A stretch of DNA of 64,000 nt from Actinopolymorpha singaporensis (lineage in GTDB: Bacteria > Actinomycetota > Actinomycetes > Propionibacteriales > Actinopolymorphaceae), in NCBI RefSeq assembly GCF_900104745.1, contig NZ_LT629732.1, forward strand, positions 2,715,981-2,779,980, given 5' to 3'. The notes under the pieces are model-generated. The model was not told the DNA's origin and ran no database searches. It worked only from the letters and a program-made list of their open reading frames with translations. This document shows, piece after piece, positions 25,083-33,608 of this stretch (the first letter of the stretch is position 1; every line of letters begins with the position of its first letter). The translations under genes were made by a program, and so were the position numbers.

Positions 25083-26111
25083 ATGCCGCAGGATCCCTCG
25101 TCCCCGTTCACCGGTGCCCTGAGTCGACGGGCCATGCTGGCGGCCTCCGGAGGCGCCGCCGCGGCCCTCCTCATGGGCGGTACGGCCAACGCGCAGGCAG
25201 GCGGATACCAGAACCCCGTCGAACCGACGAACCATCCCGATCCCGCGGTCCTGTTCGCCGACGGAGCGTTCTACCTGTACTCCACTGCCGGGAGCATGGG
25301 TGCGATGCCGGTGCTGACGTCGCCGGATCTGGTCAACTGGACGAAGGTCGGCAACGGCATGCCCGTGATCGCAAGCTGGTCGGTGTCCGGTCGGCACTGG
25401 GCACCGGAAGTGATGCGGATAGGGGATCGTTACCACTCCTACTACACCGCGCGTCGCGCCGACAACGGGCAGCAGGCGGTGTCGGTCTCGGTCTCGGACT
25501 CACCCGCCGGACCGTTCGTCGACGACCGGTCCGCACCGCTGGTCGGACAGGCCGACGAGGGCGGAAGCATCGACGCGTCACCGTTCCGCGACACCGACGG
25601 CTCGTTGTGGCTGCTGTGGAAGAACGACGGCAACGCGGTCGGACTCCCGTCGTACATCTATTTGCAGCGGCTGACCGACGACGGCCTGGAGCTCCAGGGA
25701 GACCGGCAGCGGATCATCGGCATGGACCAGCCGTACGAGAAGTACACGATCGAGGGCGCGTCGGTGATCGTGTACCAAGGCGCGTACTACTGCTTCTACT
25801 CGACCGGTGAGTACTGGAACGACAGTTACGGCGTCTGCTGGGCAACGGCTTCGAAGATCACCGGGCCGTGGACCAAGCAGGGGAGCGGGCCGATCCTGTC
25901 CGGTAATGAGGTGGCCTCCGGACCCGGTCACGGCATGCCGATCAAGGTCGGGCCGCACTGGTGGTACGTCTACCACGCCTGGGAGCCCGACGGCGTGCCC
26001 TCCGGCCGGCTCGTCTGGCTGTCCCGCTTGAAGTTCGGCGACGACGGACCGGTCATCGACGGCCCGCGCGTGCAGAACCCGTTCGCCCCCATCGTCCTGC
26101 GCCGCGGCTGA
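25083..26111 (+). CDS. Glycoside hydrolase family 43, secreted by Tat
   Basis: 342 aa. The signal S-R-R-A-M-L-A-A-S-G-G-A with A-N-A-Q-A cleavage suggests Tat export. The five-bladed propeller has the three GH43 acids: Asp53 in N-H-P-D-P-A-V (base), Asp in S-I-D-A-S-P-F (pKa modulator) and Glu in Y-T-I-E-G-A-S (acid). Enzymes of this type cleave arabinose or xylose side chains or galactan; the substrate is not readable. AAAGGAG precedes the ATG. It probably forms a unit with the GH95 gene. Confidence 0.87.
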   Translation: MPQDPSSPFTGALSRRAMLAASGGAAAALLMGGTANAQAGGYQNPVEPTNHPDPAVLFADGAFYLYSTAGSMGAMPVLTSPDLVNWTKVGNGMPVIASWSVSGRHWAPEVMRIGDRYHSYYTARRADNGQQAVSVSVSDSPAGPFVDDRSAPLVGQADEGGSIDASPFRDTDGSLWLLWKNDGNAVGLPSYIYLQRLTDDGLELQGDRQRIIGMDQPYEKYTIEGASVIVYQGAYYCFYSTGEYWNDSYGVCWATASKITGPWTKQGSGPILSGNEVASGPGHGMPIKVGPHWWYVYHAWEPDGVPSGRLVWLSRLKFGDDGPVIDGPRVQNPFAPIVLRRG

Positions 26112-26151
26112 CCGCCATGCGCCGCCGGGACTGCACACCTGACCGCCTCTG

Positions 26152-26166
26152 CTGAACGCCGTTCAG
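26152..26166. terminator. Small hairpin between convergent genes
   Basis: CTGAACG-C-CGTTCAG, a perfect 15-base palindrome that includes the stop codon of the minus-strand gene. It could also be a TetR-like operator, but it lies between gene ends. Confidence 0.35.
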
Positions 26167-26864
26167 TGATCCGCGCCGCCGCGCCGGGCGGCGGCGCGGC
26201 GGGCGACGTAGCGCTCGATCTTCTGCGCCTTGCCGCAGTCGTTCATGTCGCACCATCGGCGGCTGTGGTTCTTCGAGGTGTCCAGGAACAACCAGGGGCA
26301 GCGTGCGCACCGCGAAACCCGGCGAAGCTGGTCGCCTACCAGCAGATCGGCGGCGGCTGCCGCGATCGGGTGCACGACCACGGCCAGGTCATCCGGCCGC
26401 GGCCACGCCCATCGCAGCGGGGGTGATCCGGGGCGCGGGCCCGACGTGTGGTGACCGTCGCGGTCGTCGGGATCGGGCCCGGCCAGGGTGGCCGCAGCCA
26501 TCGCGTCGGTGACGAACGGGCGCAGGCGCGTCCAGTGCTTCGCGGTCTGCGTGGCGTCGGGCCCGCTCTCGGCGATGTGGCCGAACAGTTCGTTGAGGAC
26601 GTCGCGGAGTTCGTGTGCGCTCTCGAGGGCTTGGAAGGCCTCGTCGGGTCGCCGCCGCGCCAGGCGGCGAAGCCGGCCGGCCTGCGACTCGCTGATCATC
26701 CTCACCTTGGTGGACCAGCGCAGCAGGTCGTCGTAGGTCGCCGCGTGGTCGTGCCGCTGTGGCCCGAGCGGGTCGTCGACGGTGTTGGCGAAGTCCAGTG
26801 CGAGGTGGCCGCCGACGATCGGCAGCTCCCTCGGGCCGGACGGCCGGGTCGAAGCTGTTTCCAT
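26163..26864 (-). CDS. ABATE-domain and CGNR zinc finger protein
   Basis: 233 aa. The N-terminal G-G-H-L-A-L-D-F-A-N-T-V-D opens the ABATE (putative stress-induced regulator) domain; the C-terminus has C-A-R-C-P-W-L-F-L-D ... R-R-W-C-D-M-N-D-C-G, the four-cysteine CGNR zinc finger, though the final CGNR reads CGKA. Such proteins are thought to be DNA-binding regulators. The start is ATG 26864. It is divergent from the MFS gene with 53 bases between, so it probably controls that exporter. Confidence 0.82.
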   Translation of the reverse strand: METASTRPSGPRELPIVGGHLALDFANTVDDPLGPQRHDHAATYDDLLRWSTKVRMISESQAGRLRRLARRRPDEAFQALESAHELRDVLNELFGHIAESGPDATQTAKHWTRLRPFVTDAMAAATLAGPDPDDRDGHHTSGPRPGSPPLRWAWPRPDDLAVVVHPIAAAAADLLVGDQLRRVSRCARCPWLFLDTSKNHSRRWCDMNDCGKAQKIERYVARRAAARRGGADH

Positions 26865-26882
26865 CAAAGTCAGTTTTACCAG

Positions 26883-26911
26883 TTGCGGTGCCGGTGCGCA
26901 CCTGGCATGTT
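26883..26911 (+). promoter_or_regulatory. Leaderless promoter of the MFS gene
   Basis: TTGCGG, 17 bases, CATGTT, six bases, then GTG 26918. Confidence 0.5.
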
Positions 26912-26917
26912 TCCGGT

Positions 26918-28279
26918 GTGACCCAGTTAGCCGGAAACGCCGACATGGGGAACCGGGCTGCGGAGTCCGGGTCCGGTTCGGCCGCCGTGGCGTTGTGCGG
27001 GGTTCAGTTCGTCGACGTGCTCGGCGTGACGGTCGTGGTGACGGCCCTGCCGCGGATGCTGGCCGATCTCGGCGCGACTCCGGCCGCGGGCACGGTGGTC
27101 GTCACGGCGTACGCGATGTTCTTCGGTGGCCTGCTCATGGTGGCCTCGCGGATCGGTGACCGCCTCGGCCATCGCCGGGTGGTCCTCGCGGCACTCACGC
27201 TGTTCGCCGCCGCGTCGGTCCTGGGCGCGCTGGCCGGGTCGGTGTGGATGCTCGCCTCGGCAAGGGCACTGCAGGGCGCCGCGGCTGCCGCGTCGGTCCC
27301 GTCGGCACTGCGGCTGCTGACGACGGTGGTCCCCGAAGGTCCGGTACGCCGGCGCGCGGTTGCCGGGTGGAGCGCGGCCGGCGCCACCGCAGGAGCGTCG
27401 GGGTTCTTCGTCGGTGGTGTGCTGACCGAGGTCGTGTCGTGGCGGGCGGTGTTCTGGTTGAACATCGTGCTCGCCGCCGGGCTTGCGGCGGGCATCGTGG
27501 GAACGATCCCACGCGACCACTCCGGCGCTTCGGAAGATCGCATCGGCTGGTGGTCGTCACTGCTGCTCACCGGGGGAGCGATGGGAGTCGTGGCCGGCAC
27601 TACGATGCTCGGTGAGGGCAGGTCCCGCGCGCTCGCTGTGGCGGTGACCGTTCTGGGGCTGTTGGCCGCCGCGGGTTTCGTGCTGCTCGAACGCCGGTTA
27701 CGCCGTCCGCTGGTCGCCCGAGCCGCCTGGCGTTCGAGCGGTCTGCGATGGGGCGCCTTCGGGTCGTTCTTCGTCACCGCGACAACCAGTTCGTCGGTCA
27801 TCGTGGCCACCCTGTACCTGCAGGGCAAGCTTGGGTTGACACCGCTGCGCGCGGCGACGCTGCTGGTGTCGTTCAGCATCCTCGCCGTCGTCGGTTCGAC
27901 TCTCTCGCCTCGCCTGGTCGCGGTGCTCGGCTGGAGTCACACCGTGTCCGCCGGCCTGGGTGTCGTGGCGGTCGGCACGCTGGTGTTCGTCGTCTGGCCG
28001 CAGGTGACCGGGATCGGCCTGGCCGCCGCGATCAGTGGCCTGGGCATCGGCATCACCTCGGTCGCCGCCAACGACATGGGCACCACCGTCGACGTGCACC
28101 TCAAGGGAACCGCTGCCGGGGTACTGAACACCGCGGCTCAGTTGGGCGCCGCGGTCGGCGTGGCCGCGATCGGGCTGATCGCGACGACAAACCAGCCCCG
28201 GGTCGCGTGGCTGGTGGTCGCGGCACTCGCGGCGGGTGCCGCCGTGGCCACCGCCTCCAGCAGGGTCGGCGGACGTTGA
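26918..28279 (+). CDS. MFS transporter, EmrB/QacA (DHA2) type
   Basis: 453 aa with about 12-14 hydrophobic helices. Motif A appears as S-R-I-G-D-R-L-G-H-R-R near residue 90, and the D-V-L-G-V-T-V-V-V-T-A-L-P of helix 1 is characteristic of drug-proton antiporters; the antiporter motif C region is A-T-A-G-A-S-G-F-F-V-G-G. Probably an exporter under control of the divergent CGNR protein. The start is placed at GTG 26918 from the promoter spacing; ATG 26945 is the alternative. Confidence 0.83.
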   Translation: MTQLAGNADMGNRAAESGSGSAAVALCGVQFVDVLGVTVVVTALPRMLADLGATPAAGTVVVTAYAMFFGGLLMVASRIGDRLGHRRVVLAALTLFAAASVLGALAGSVWMLASARALQGAAAAASVPSALRLLTTVVPEGPVRRRAVAGWSAAGATAGASGFFVGGVLTEVVSWRAVFWLNIVLAAGLAAGIVGTIPRDHSGASEDRIGWWSSLLLTGGAMGVVAGTTMLGEGRSRALAVAVTVLGLLAAAGFVLLERRLRRPLVARAAWRSSGLRWGAFGSFFVTATTSSSVIVATLYLQGKLGLTPLRAATLLVSFSILAVVGSTLSPRLVAVLGWSHTVSAGLGVVAVGTLVFVVWPQVTGIGLAAAISGLGIGITSVAANDMGTTVDVHLKGTAAGVLNTAAQLGAAVGVAAIGLIATTNQPRVAWLVVAALAAGAAVATASSRVGGR

Positions 28280-28416
28280 ACGAGATCCCTCCCGTCGGCC
28301 GCGGACGGGTGGCCGTATTCGGCGGCCGGACCTGTTCTCCTTGACCGTCCTTCACGGACCGGGGTTACGTGGACGCGCGGCACCCGTCCGCGCCCAGCCA
28401 CACCAGGAGGCCAGCG

Positions 28417-29739
28417 ATGCACGACGCGATCGACCTGCGCGACCTCGCCGATTGGGAGATCCGCCAACTTCGTGAGACCGGTTTCGACGTGGCCGAGGAG
28501 GAGCGCCGACTGGCCGACCTCGCTGACGGCAGTGCCGCGGACCTCGGCGCCTTGCTGGACGACCTGGCGAAGAAGGAGGCCACCGACGACCGATCCGGGT
28601 GGTCCTACGTCGAACCCACCGACTGGGAGGAGCTGGCCGCGACCCTCACCGAGCCGGCACCGTCCGTGCCGCCCACCGGTGACGACCTCGCCAACCGCAT
28701 CCACGGCGCGTGGCTGGGGCGGGTCGCCGGCAACATGCTGGGCAAGCCGGTCGAGTCCGGCGACCACTGGACACCCGCGCACCTGCGCTCCTACCTCGAG
28801 CTCGCTGATGCCTGGCCGCTGGACGACTACATCCCCCTGATGGATCCGGTGCCCGAGGGATACCGGATCCTGCCGAACGCCTCCCAGACGACGCGCGGCA
28901 ACGTGCACGGCAGCTCACGCGACGACGACGTGGACTACACGGTCCTCGGACTCCATCTGCTCGAACAACATGGAACCGATCTCACACCGCACCTCGTGGC
29001 GGACGCGTGGCGGCTTCTGCTGCCACTGCACCAGACCTACACCGCCGAACGTGTGGCCTACCGCAATCTGGCACTCGGCCTGCACGCGCCGGCCACGGCG
29101 GTCTACCGCAACCCGTACCGCGAATGGATCGGTGCGCAGATTCGCGGCGACGCGTTCGGCTACGTGTTCCCCGGTGACCCGGCGTCGGCGGCTCGCCTCG
29201 CCTACCAGGATGCCGTGCTCTCCCATGTCGCCAACGGCGTTTACGGCGAGATGTGGGCGGCCGCGGTGGTGGCCGCCGCGTTCACCGCGGGTTCGGCCCG
29301 GGAGGCGCTGGAGGTCTCGTGCGGCGTGGTGCCACCCGCGTCGCGGCTCGCCGAAGCGCTGCGCGACGTACTGGACATGCATGCCCGCGGACTGACCTGG
29401 GAGGCTGCGCGGACCGAGATCGGTGAGCGGTACGGTCACTACGGCTGGGTGCACACGATCAACAACGCCGCCGTGGTCGCCGCCGGACTGCTGTGGGGCG
29501 ACGGCGACTTCACGCAGACGATCACGTTGACCGTGCTGGGCGGCTGGGACACCGACTCCAACGGCGCGACGGCCGGTTCGGTGGCCGGCGCCCTGGTGGG
29601 TGCCGGTGCGATCCCGGCGCACTGGGTCGACCCCCTGGAGGACCGGCTGCGCAGCGCGTTGTTCGGGTTCGACGGATCCCGGATCTCCGACCTCGCTGGG
29701 CGTACGACCCGGCTGGCCGAGCGGTTCCGCGTGCGCTGA
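28417..29739 (+). CDS. ADP-ribosylglycohydrolase family protein
   Basis: 440 aa. After an unrelated acidic N-terminal stretch of about 85 residues comes the ARH fold: G-A-W-L-G-R-V-A-G-N-M-L-G-K-P-V-E, the metal motif S-R-D-D-D-V-D-Y-T, and the late G-G-W-D-T-D-S-N-G-A-T-A-G. These acids bind two magnesium ions in DraG/ARH3 enzymes. The first motif lacks the usual D-D-T. Its substrate could be ADP-ribosyl-protein or a ribosyl compound. RBS AGGAGG. A TTGACC-N18-TTACGT pair at 28341-28370 is a possible promoter. The stop overlaps the following lipoprotein gene by one base (TGATG). Confidence 0.8.
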   Translation: MHDAIDLRDLADWEIRQLRETGFDVAEEERRLADLADGSAADLGALLDDLAKKEATDDRSGWSYVEPTDWEELAATLTEPAPSVPPTGDDLANRIHGAWLGRVAGNMLGKPVESGDHWTPAHLRSYLELADAWPLDDYIPLMDPVPEGYRILPNASQTTRGNVHGSSRDDDVDYTVLGLHLLEQHGTDLTPHLVADAWRLLLPLHQTYTAERVAYRNLALGLHAPATAVYRNPYREWIGAQIRGDAFGYVFPGDPASAARLAYQDAVLSHVANGVYGEMWAAAVVAAAFTAGSAREALEVSCGVVPPASRLAEALRDVLDMHARGLTWEAARTEIGERYGHYGWVHTINNAAVVAAGLLWGDGDFTQTITLTVLGGWDTDSNGATAGSVAGALVGAGAIPAHWVDPLEDRLRSALFGFDGSRISDLAGRTTRLAERFRVR

Positions 29740-31853
29740 TGGCAACCACCGCACCGAGTCGCCGGGACGTCCTGCGCCTGTCGGCCGCGGCGGCGGTGGC
29801 CGCCACGCTCACAGCGTGCTCGTCGGCGGGGAAGAGCGGAGGACCGAGCGCGTCAGGTGGCCGGTCCGGCCGGCCAGCCGTGGGCAAGGGCTCGTTGACG
29901 AAGCCGCCGAAGGTCCCGAGCCGGCTGAAGGAGGCCCCGTCTCTGGCGAGGCGCGTGCGGGCCGGCGACCTTCCACCGCTGGCGGAGCGCCTTCCCGAAC
30001 AGCCGTACGTCGTACCCCATCGCTGGTTGTCCCCCGGCAAGTACGGTGGTGGCCTGCTGCTGGTCGGCACCAGCACCGAGGACGGGTCGAACAAGGAGTT
30101 CATGTACGGCCACTCCTTGCTGCGGTGGCTCAACGACGGGTTGGACATCGGGCCCGGGCTGGTGCACAGCTGGGAGCCGAACGCCGACTCCACCGAGTGG
30201 ACCCTGCATTTCCGCAAGGGACTGCGCTGGTCGGACGGCAGGCCGTGGACGACCGCCGACATCATGTACTGGTGGGAGGACCTGGTGCTCGACAAGGAGC
30301 ACCCGGAGGTGCCGCCGGACGACGTGCGGTCGGGTACGGACACGCTGGCGAAGTTCACCGCGCCGGACGACCACACGCTTGTGCTCACCTTCGACGCGCC
30401 TGCGCCGGTCCTGCCCGAACGCCTCGCGGCCTGGGTGAACCGTGGCAACGGCGCCACCTGGATGCAGCCCAAGCACTACGTGTCGCGGTTCCACCCGAAG
30501 TACAACAAGGCGATCACCAGCAAGGCCTGGTTCAACACCCACGACGACTTGGCCAACTGGGCCACCAATCCCGCATGCCCGACGATGACCGGGTGGCGGC
30601 TCGCGAGCAACCGCGAGGGCCGCGCGGTGACGTTCGAGCGCAATCCCTACTACTGGTGTGTCGCGCCCGACGGGTGCCAGCTTCCCTACCTGGACACGCT
30701 CACGTTCACCACGGTCGTCGACCCACAGGTGCGCAAGCTCCAGGTGACAGAAGGAAAGGTGGACTACTGTCACGGGCCGTTCGTGGGCATCGGGCTGCCG
30801 GACGTGTCGTCCCTGAAGCAGTCGTCGAAGCGCAGCGGCATGCAGGTGCATCTGTGGAACTCCGGGTCGGGCACCGGCACGTTGTTCTTCTTCAACTACG
30901 ACTATCCCGACGAGAAGCTGCGCACCTTGATCCGGAAGCCTGCGTTCCGGCAGGCGCTGTCGCACGCCTACGATCGGGAGGAGGTGCGCAAGTCCGTCTA
31001 CTTCAACACCGGCGAGAAGACCACCGGCACCACCCACCCGACGGCGTACGAGTACATCGTCGACGAGACCGGGCGGAATACGTACGCACGCTGGCGCGAC
31101 TCCTACCTGACGTACGACCCGGAGAAGGCCAAGTCGATGCTGGACGAACTCGGCGTGGTCGACCGGGACGGTGACGGCAAGCGGGAGTTGCCCGATGGTT
31201 CCAGGCTGAAGATCACCCTCGACTACCCTGCGGACACCGACCGGACCAACATCGTCAAGAACGACGTGATCAAGAAGAACTGGCGCGCCGTCGGCATCGA
31301 CACCGAACTCAACCCCGTCCCGCCCACGACGTTCGGAGAGCGCTGGGAGGCGGGCCGGCTGATGTCGTACACCACCTGGGAGGTCAGTGACACCCCGCTC
31401 ATCTACCCGGCCCCTGTGGTACCGGTACCACCCGCGCACTGGGCACCGCTGCACGCGCAGGGTTTCGCCTTGCAGACAGCCGATCCTGGCAAGCTGAAGG
31501 CACAGGCGCACGAGGATCCGTGGAAGCGGCAGCCGCCGTGGCTGCTGGCCGAGCCGGACAGTCCGATCGACCGGTTGTGGAAGCTGTACAGGAAGGGCCG
31601 GGTCGAGACCGACCGGATGAAACAGGTCCGGCTTCTGTGGGAGATCTACAAGGTGCACATCGAGGAGGGTCCGTTCCTGATGGGCTGCGTGGCCGACGCG
31701 CCCCAGGTGACCGTGGTGCACAAGGACCTGCGCAACGTGCCGGCACGGGAGAGTCTCGCGGCCGGCGGCTGGGTGAATGCCTGGACCCACCCGACCCCGG
31801 CGGTCTACGACCCCGAGACCTTCTACTGGACCAATCCCGATCAGCATTCGTAG
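29739..31853 (+). CDS. ABC transporter solute-binding lipoprotein, family 5
   Basis: 704 aa. Tat-like S-R-R-D-V-L-R-L-S and lipobox L-T-A-C. The mature start carries L-P-P-L-A-E-R-L-P and K-Y-G-G-G, shared with the protein at 15197, then L-R-W-S-D-G-R-P-W-T-T-A-D. It is translated by TGATG coupling to the ADP-ribosylglycohydrolase, so the ligand may relate to that enzyme's substrate. No permease or ATPase gene follows. Confidence 0.85.
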   Translation: MATTAPSRRDVLRLSAAAAVAATLTACSSAGKSGGPSASGGRSGRPAVGKGSLTKPPKVPSRLKEAPSLARRVRAGDLPPLAERLPEQPYVVPHRWLSPGKYGGGLLLVGTSTEDGSNKEFMYGHSLLRWLNDGLDIGPGLVHSWEPNADSTEWTLHFRKGLRWSDGRPWTTADIMYWWEDLVLDKEHPEVPPDDVRSGTDTLAKFTAPDDHTLVLTFDAPAPVLPERLAAWVNRGNGATWMQPKHYVSRFHPKYNKAITSKAWFNTHDDLANWATNPACPTMTGWRLASNREGRAVTFERNPYYWCVAPDGCQLPYLDTLTFTTVVDPQVRKLQVTEGKVDYCHGPFVGIGLPDVSSLKQSSKRSGMQVHLWNSGSGTGTLFFFNYDYPDEKLRTLIRKPAFRQALSHAYDREEVRKSVYFNTGEKTTGTTHPTAYEYIVDETGRNTYARWRDSYLTYDPEKAKSMLDELGVVDRDGDGKRELPDGSRLKITLDYPADTDRTNIVKNDVIKKNWRAVGIDTELNPVPPTTFGERWEAGRLMSYTTWEVSDTPLIYPAPVVPVPPAHWAPLHAQGFALQTADPGKLKAQAHEDPWKRQPPWLLAEPDSPIDRLWKLYRKGRVETDRMKQVRLLWEIYKVHIEEGPFLMGCVADAPQVTVVHKDLRNVPARESLAAGGWVNAWTHPTPAVYDPETFYWTNPDQHS

Positions 31854-31899
31854 GACGCACACCTGCCCGCAGAGGTCGGGAACTGGCCGCAATGGTTCC

Positions 31900-31905
31900 T
31901 ACGGT
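31900..31905 (+). promoter_or_regulatory. -10 box of a leaderless promoter
   Basis: TACGGT, seven bases, then ATG 31913. Confidence 0.5.
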
Positions 31906-31912
31906 TGCGGCC

Positions 31913-33073
31913 ATGACCAACCAGCTCCCCACGCGGCTGACGTGGCAGCAGGTGTGCGCCCGGCGCCTGCAGGTGCACGCCCTGGCCCGCCCGGCCAAGG
32001 ATGCCCGTCCGTCCGAGATCGTCGCGGCGACTGCCGGCACCCATGCGCAGGTGATGTCGGCCGCCGAACTCGGGATCGCGCTCCGGATCGAGGGCGCCAC
32101 CCGCGTCGACGTCCGGCACGCGTTGTGGAACGAGCACAGCCTGATCAAGACGTTCGGGCCACGCGGCACCGTTCACCTCCTGCCCGCGGCCGAGCTCGCC
32201 GTCTGGACCGGCGCGCTGTCCGCCGTCGCGCTCGGCCCGAGCCCACTTCCGGACTCGGTGCGGATGAGCCCGGACCAGACCGAGGCCGTGCTCGACGCGA
32301 TCGGCACCGCGTTGCTGGGTACCGAGCTCACCGTGGACGAACTCACCGAAGCCGTCGCGGACCTCGCCGGGCCGTGGGCCGCGGATCCGGTGATGCCGGC
32401 GTTCCAGACGTACTGGCCACGGTGGCGGCAGGTCCAGCACCTCGCGGGGCATCGAGGGTCGCTGTGCTTCGGACCGAACCGCGGCCGCAACGTGACCTAC
32501 ACCAACCCGCGTCGCTGGCTTCCGTCGTTCCGGCCGGCCGCGGCCGAGGAGGCGTTGCCCCGGCTCCTGCGCAGCTACCTGCGTGCGTACGGCCCGTCGA
32601 CTCCCCAGCGGTTCGCGCACTGGCTGAACGCGCCGGTGTCGTGGGCACACTCGGTGTTCGAATCCGCGACCGGGCAGCTGTGCCAGGTCGACGTCGAGGG
32701 GAGCCCTGCCTGGTTGCCGGCCGGCGAGTCGGACGTGCCGGACGAGATGCCGAGCGGGGTACGCCTGCTGCCGTACTTCGACGGATACGCCTACCGGGTG
32801 GGGAACCAGCCGCCCGAGCACCTATGTCCGGGACGCGCTGCCGACCGGATCCTCGGCGGAAACTTCCAGGTGCTCCTGGTCGACGGGGTGGTCGGCGGAC
32901 TGTGGCACCAGCGCCGAAGCGGCCGGCGGATCGCGGTCACCGTCGAGCCGCTGGTGGACCTGACCCCTGCCCAGCGCGGGGAGCTCGACTTGCAGGTGTG
33001 CCGGGTGGGTGAGGTGTTGCAGGGCAACGCGACGTTGACGATCGGCCGGGTGACCGTCGGCAGCCACGGCTGA
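31913..33073 (+). CDS. Winged-helix protein of the AlkZ/YcaQ family (HTH_42)
   Basis: 386 aa, the usual length for DNA glycosylases such as AlkZ and YcaQ (AlkX), which remove bulky alkylated or crosslinked bases. The tandem winged-helix pattern is seen through F-G-P-R-G-T-V-H-L-L, L-R-A-Y-G-P-S-T-P-Q-R-F and L-L-P-Y-F-D-G-Y. The catalytic position near the N-terminus, Q-x-Q in AlkZ and Q-x-D in AlkX, reads His44-Ala-Gln46. A role in DNA repair or self-resistance is inferred. Start set by the leaderless promoter. Confidence 0.75.
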   Translation: MTNQLPTRLTWQQVCARRLQVHALARPAKDARPSEIVAATAGTHAQVMSAAELGIALRIEGATRVDVRHALWNEHSLIKTFGPRGTVHLLPAAELAVWTGALSAVALGPSPLPDSVRMSPDQTEAVLDAIGTALLGTELTVDELTEAVADLAGPWAADPVMPAFQTYWPRWRQVQHLAGHRGSLCFGPNRGRNVTYTNPRRWLPSFRPAAAEEALPRLLRSYLRAYGPSTPQRFAHWLNAPVSWAHSVFESATGQLCQVDVEGSPAWLPAGESDVPDEMPSGVRLLPYFDGYAYRVGNQPPEHLCPGRAADRILGGNFQVLLVDGVVGGLWHQRRSGRRIAVTVEPLVDLTPAQRGELDLQVCRVGEVLQGNATLTIGRVTVGSHG

Positions 33074-33080
33074 GACCGAC

Positions 33081-33097
33081 TCGGCCGGGTCGGCCGA
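33081..33097 (+). terminator. Short GC hairpin after the AlkZ-like gene
   Basis: TCGGCCG-GGT-CGGCCGA eight bases after the stop; no T-tract. Confidence 0.4.
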
Positions 33098-33191
33098 CTG
33101 AGAACACCGTCCGGCAGATGCCGGAAGTAGTCCGCAGAGTGAGGCGCAGATGCGAGGCGGTTCGGGGCTGTCGGCTGGCACCTGCGCCCGC

Positions 33192-33197
33192 TATGGT
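33192..33197 (+). promoter_or_regulatory. -10 box of a leaderless promoter
   Basis: TATGGT, six bases, then GTG 33204. Confidence 0.55.
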
Positions 33198-33203
33198 GTC
33201 GGC

Positions 33204-33608
33204 GTGGCATCGTTTCGAATCAGTGAGGCCGCCGAGCTCCTGGGCGTCAGCAACGACACGGTACGTCGTTGGGTGGACGCAGGCCGGCTCGCCGCGGACC
33301 GGGACGGGCAGGGACACCGGGTGGTGGCCGGGCAGGACCTGGCCGCGTTCGCCCGTGCGCAGGCAGGCGACCCGGACGCGGACGAGGGCACCAGGTTCTC
33401 CTCCGCCCGCAACCGGCTCCGCGGCATCGTCACCGCCGTCGCCAAGGACACCGTGATGGCCCAGGTCGACATCCAGGCCGGGCCGTTCCGGGTGGTCTCG
33501 TTGATGAGCCGGGAGGCGGTGGACGAACTCGGCCTGGAGGTGGGCTCGGTGGCCGTCGCGGTGATCAAGTCGACGAACGTCGTGGTCGAACGCGCGGACC
33601 GGTCATGA
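33204..33608 (+). CDS. Helix-turn-helix plus molybdopterin-binding (TOBE/Mop) regulator
   Basis: 134 aa. The N-terminal MerR/excisionase-like helix-turn-helix has I-S-E-A-A-E-L-L-G-V-S-N-D-T-V-R-R-W-V; the C-terminal Mop domain reads S-A-R-N-R-L-R-G-I-V-T ... V-A-V-I-K-S-T-N-V, the molybdate-binding fold of ModE and Mop. It probably senses molybdate and controls the adjacent modA gene. The GTG start is fixed by the promoter; the stop overlaps modA by ATGA. Confidence 0.85.
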   Translation: MASFRISEAAELLGVSNDTVRRWVDAGRLAADRDGQGHRVVAGQDLAAFARAQAGDPDADEGTRFSSARNRLRGIVTAVAKDTVMAQVDIQAGPFRVVSLMSREAVDELGLEVGSVAVAVIKSTNVVVERADRS

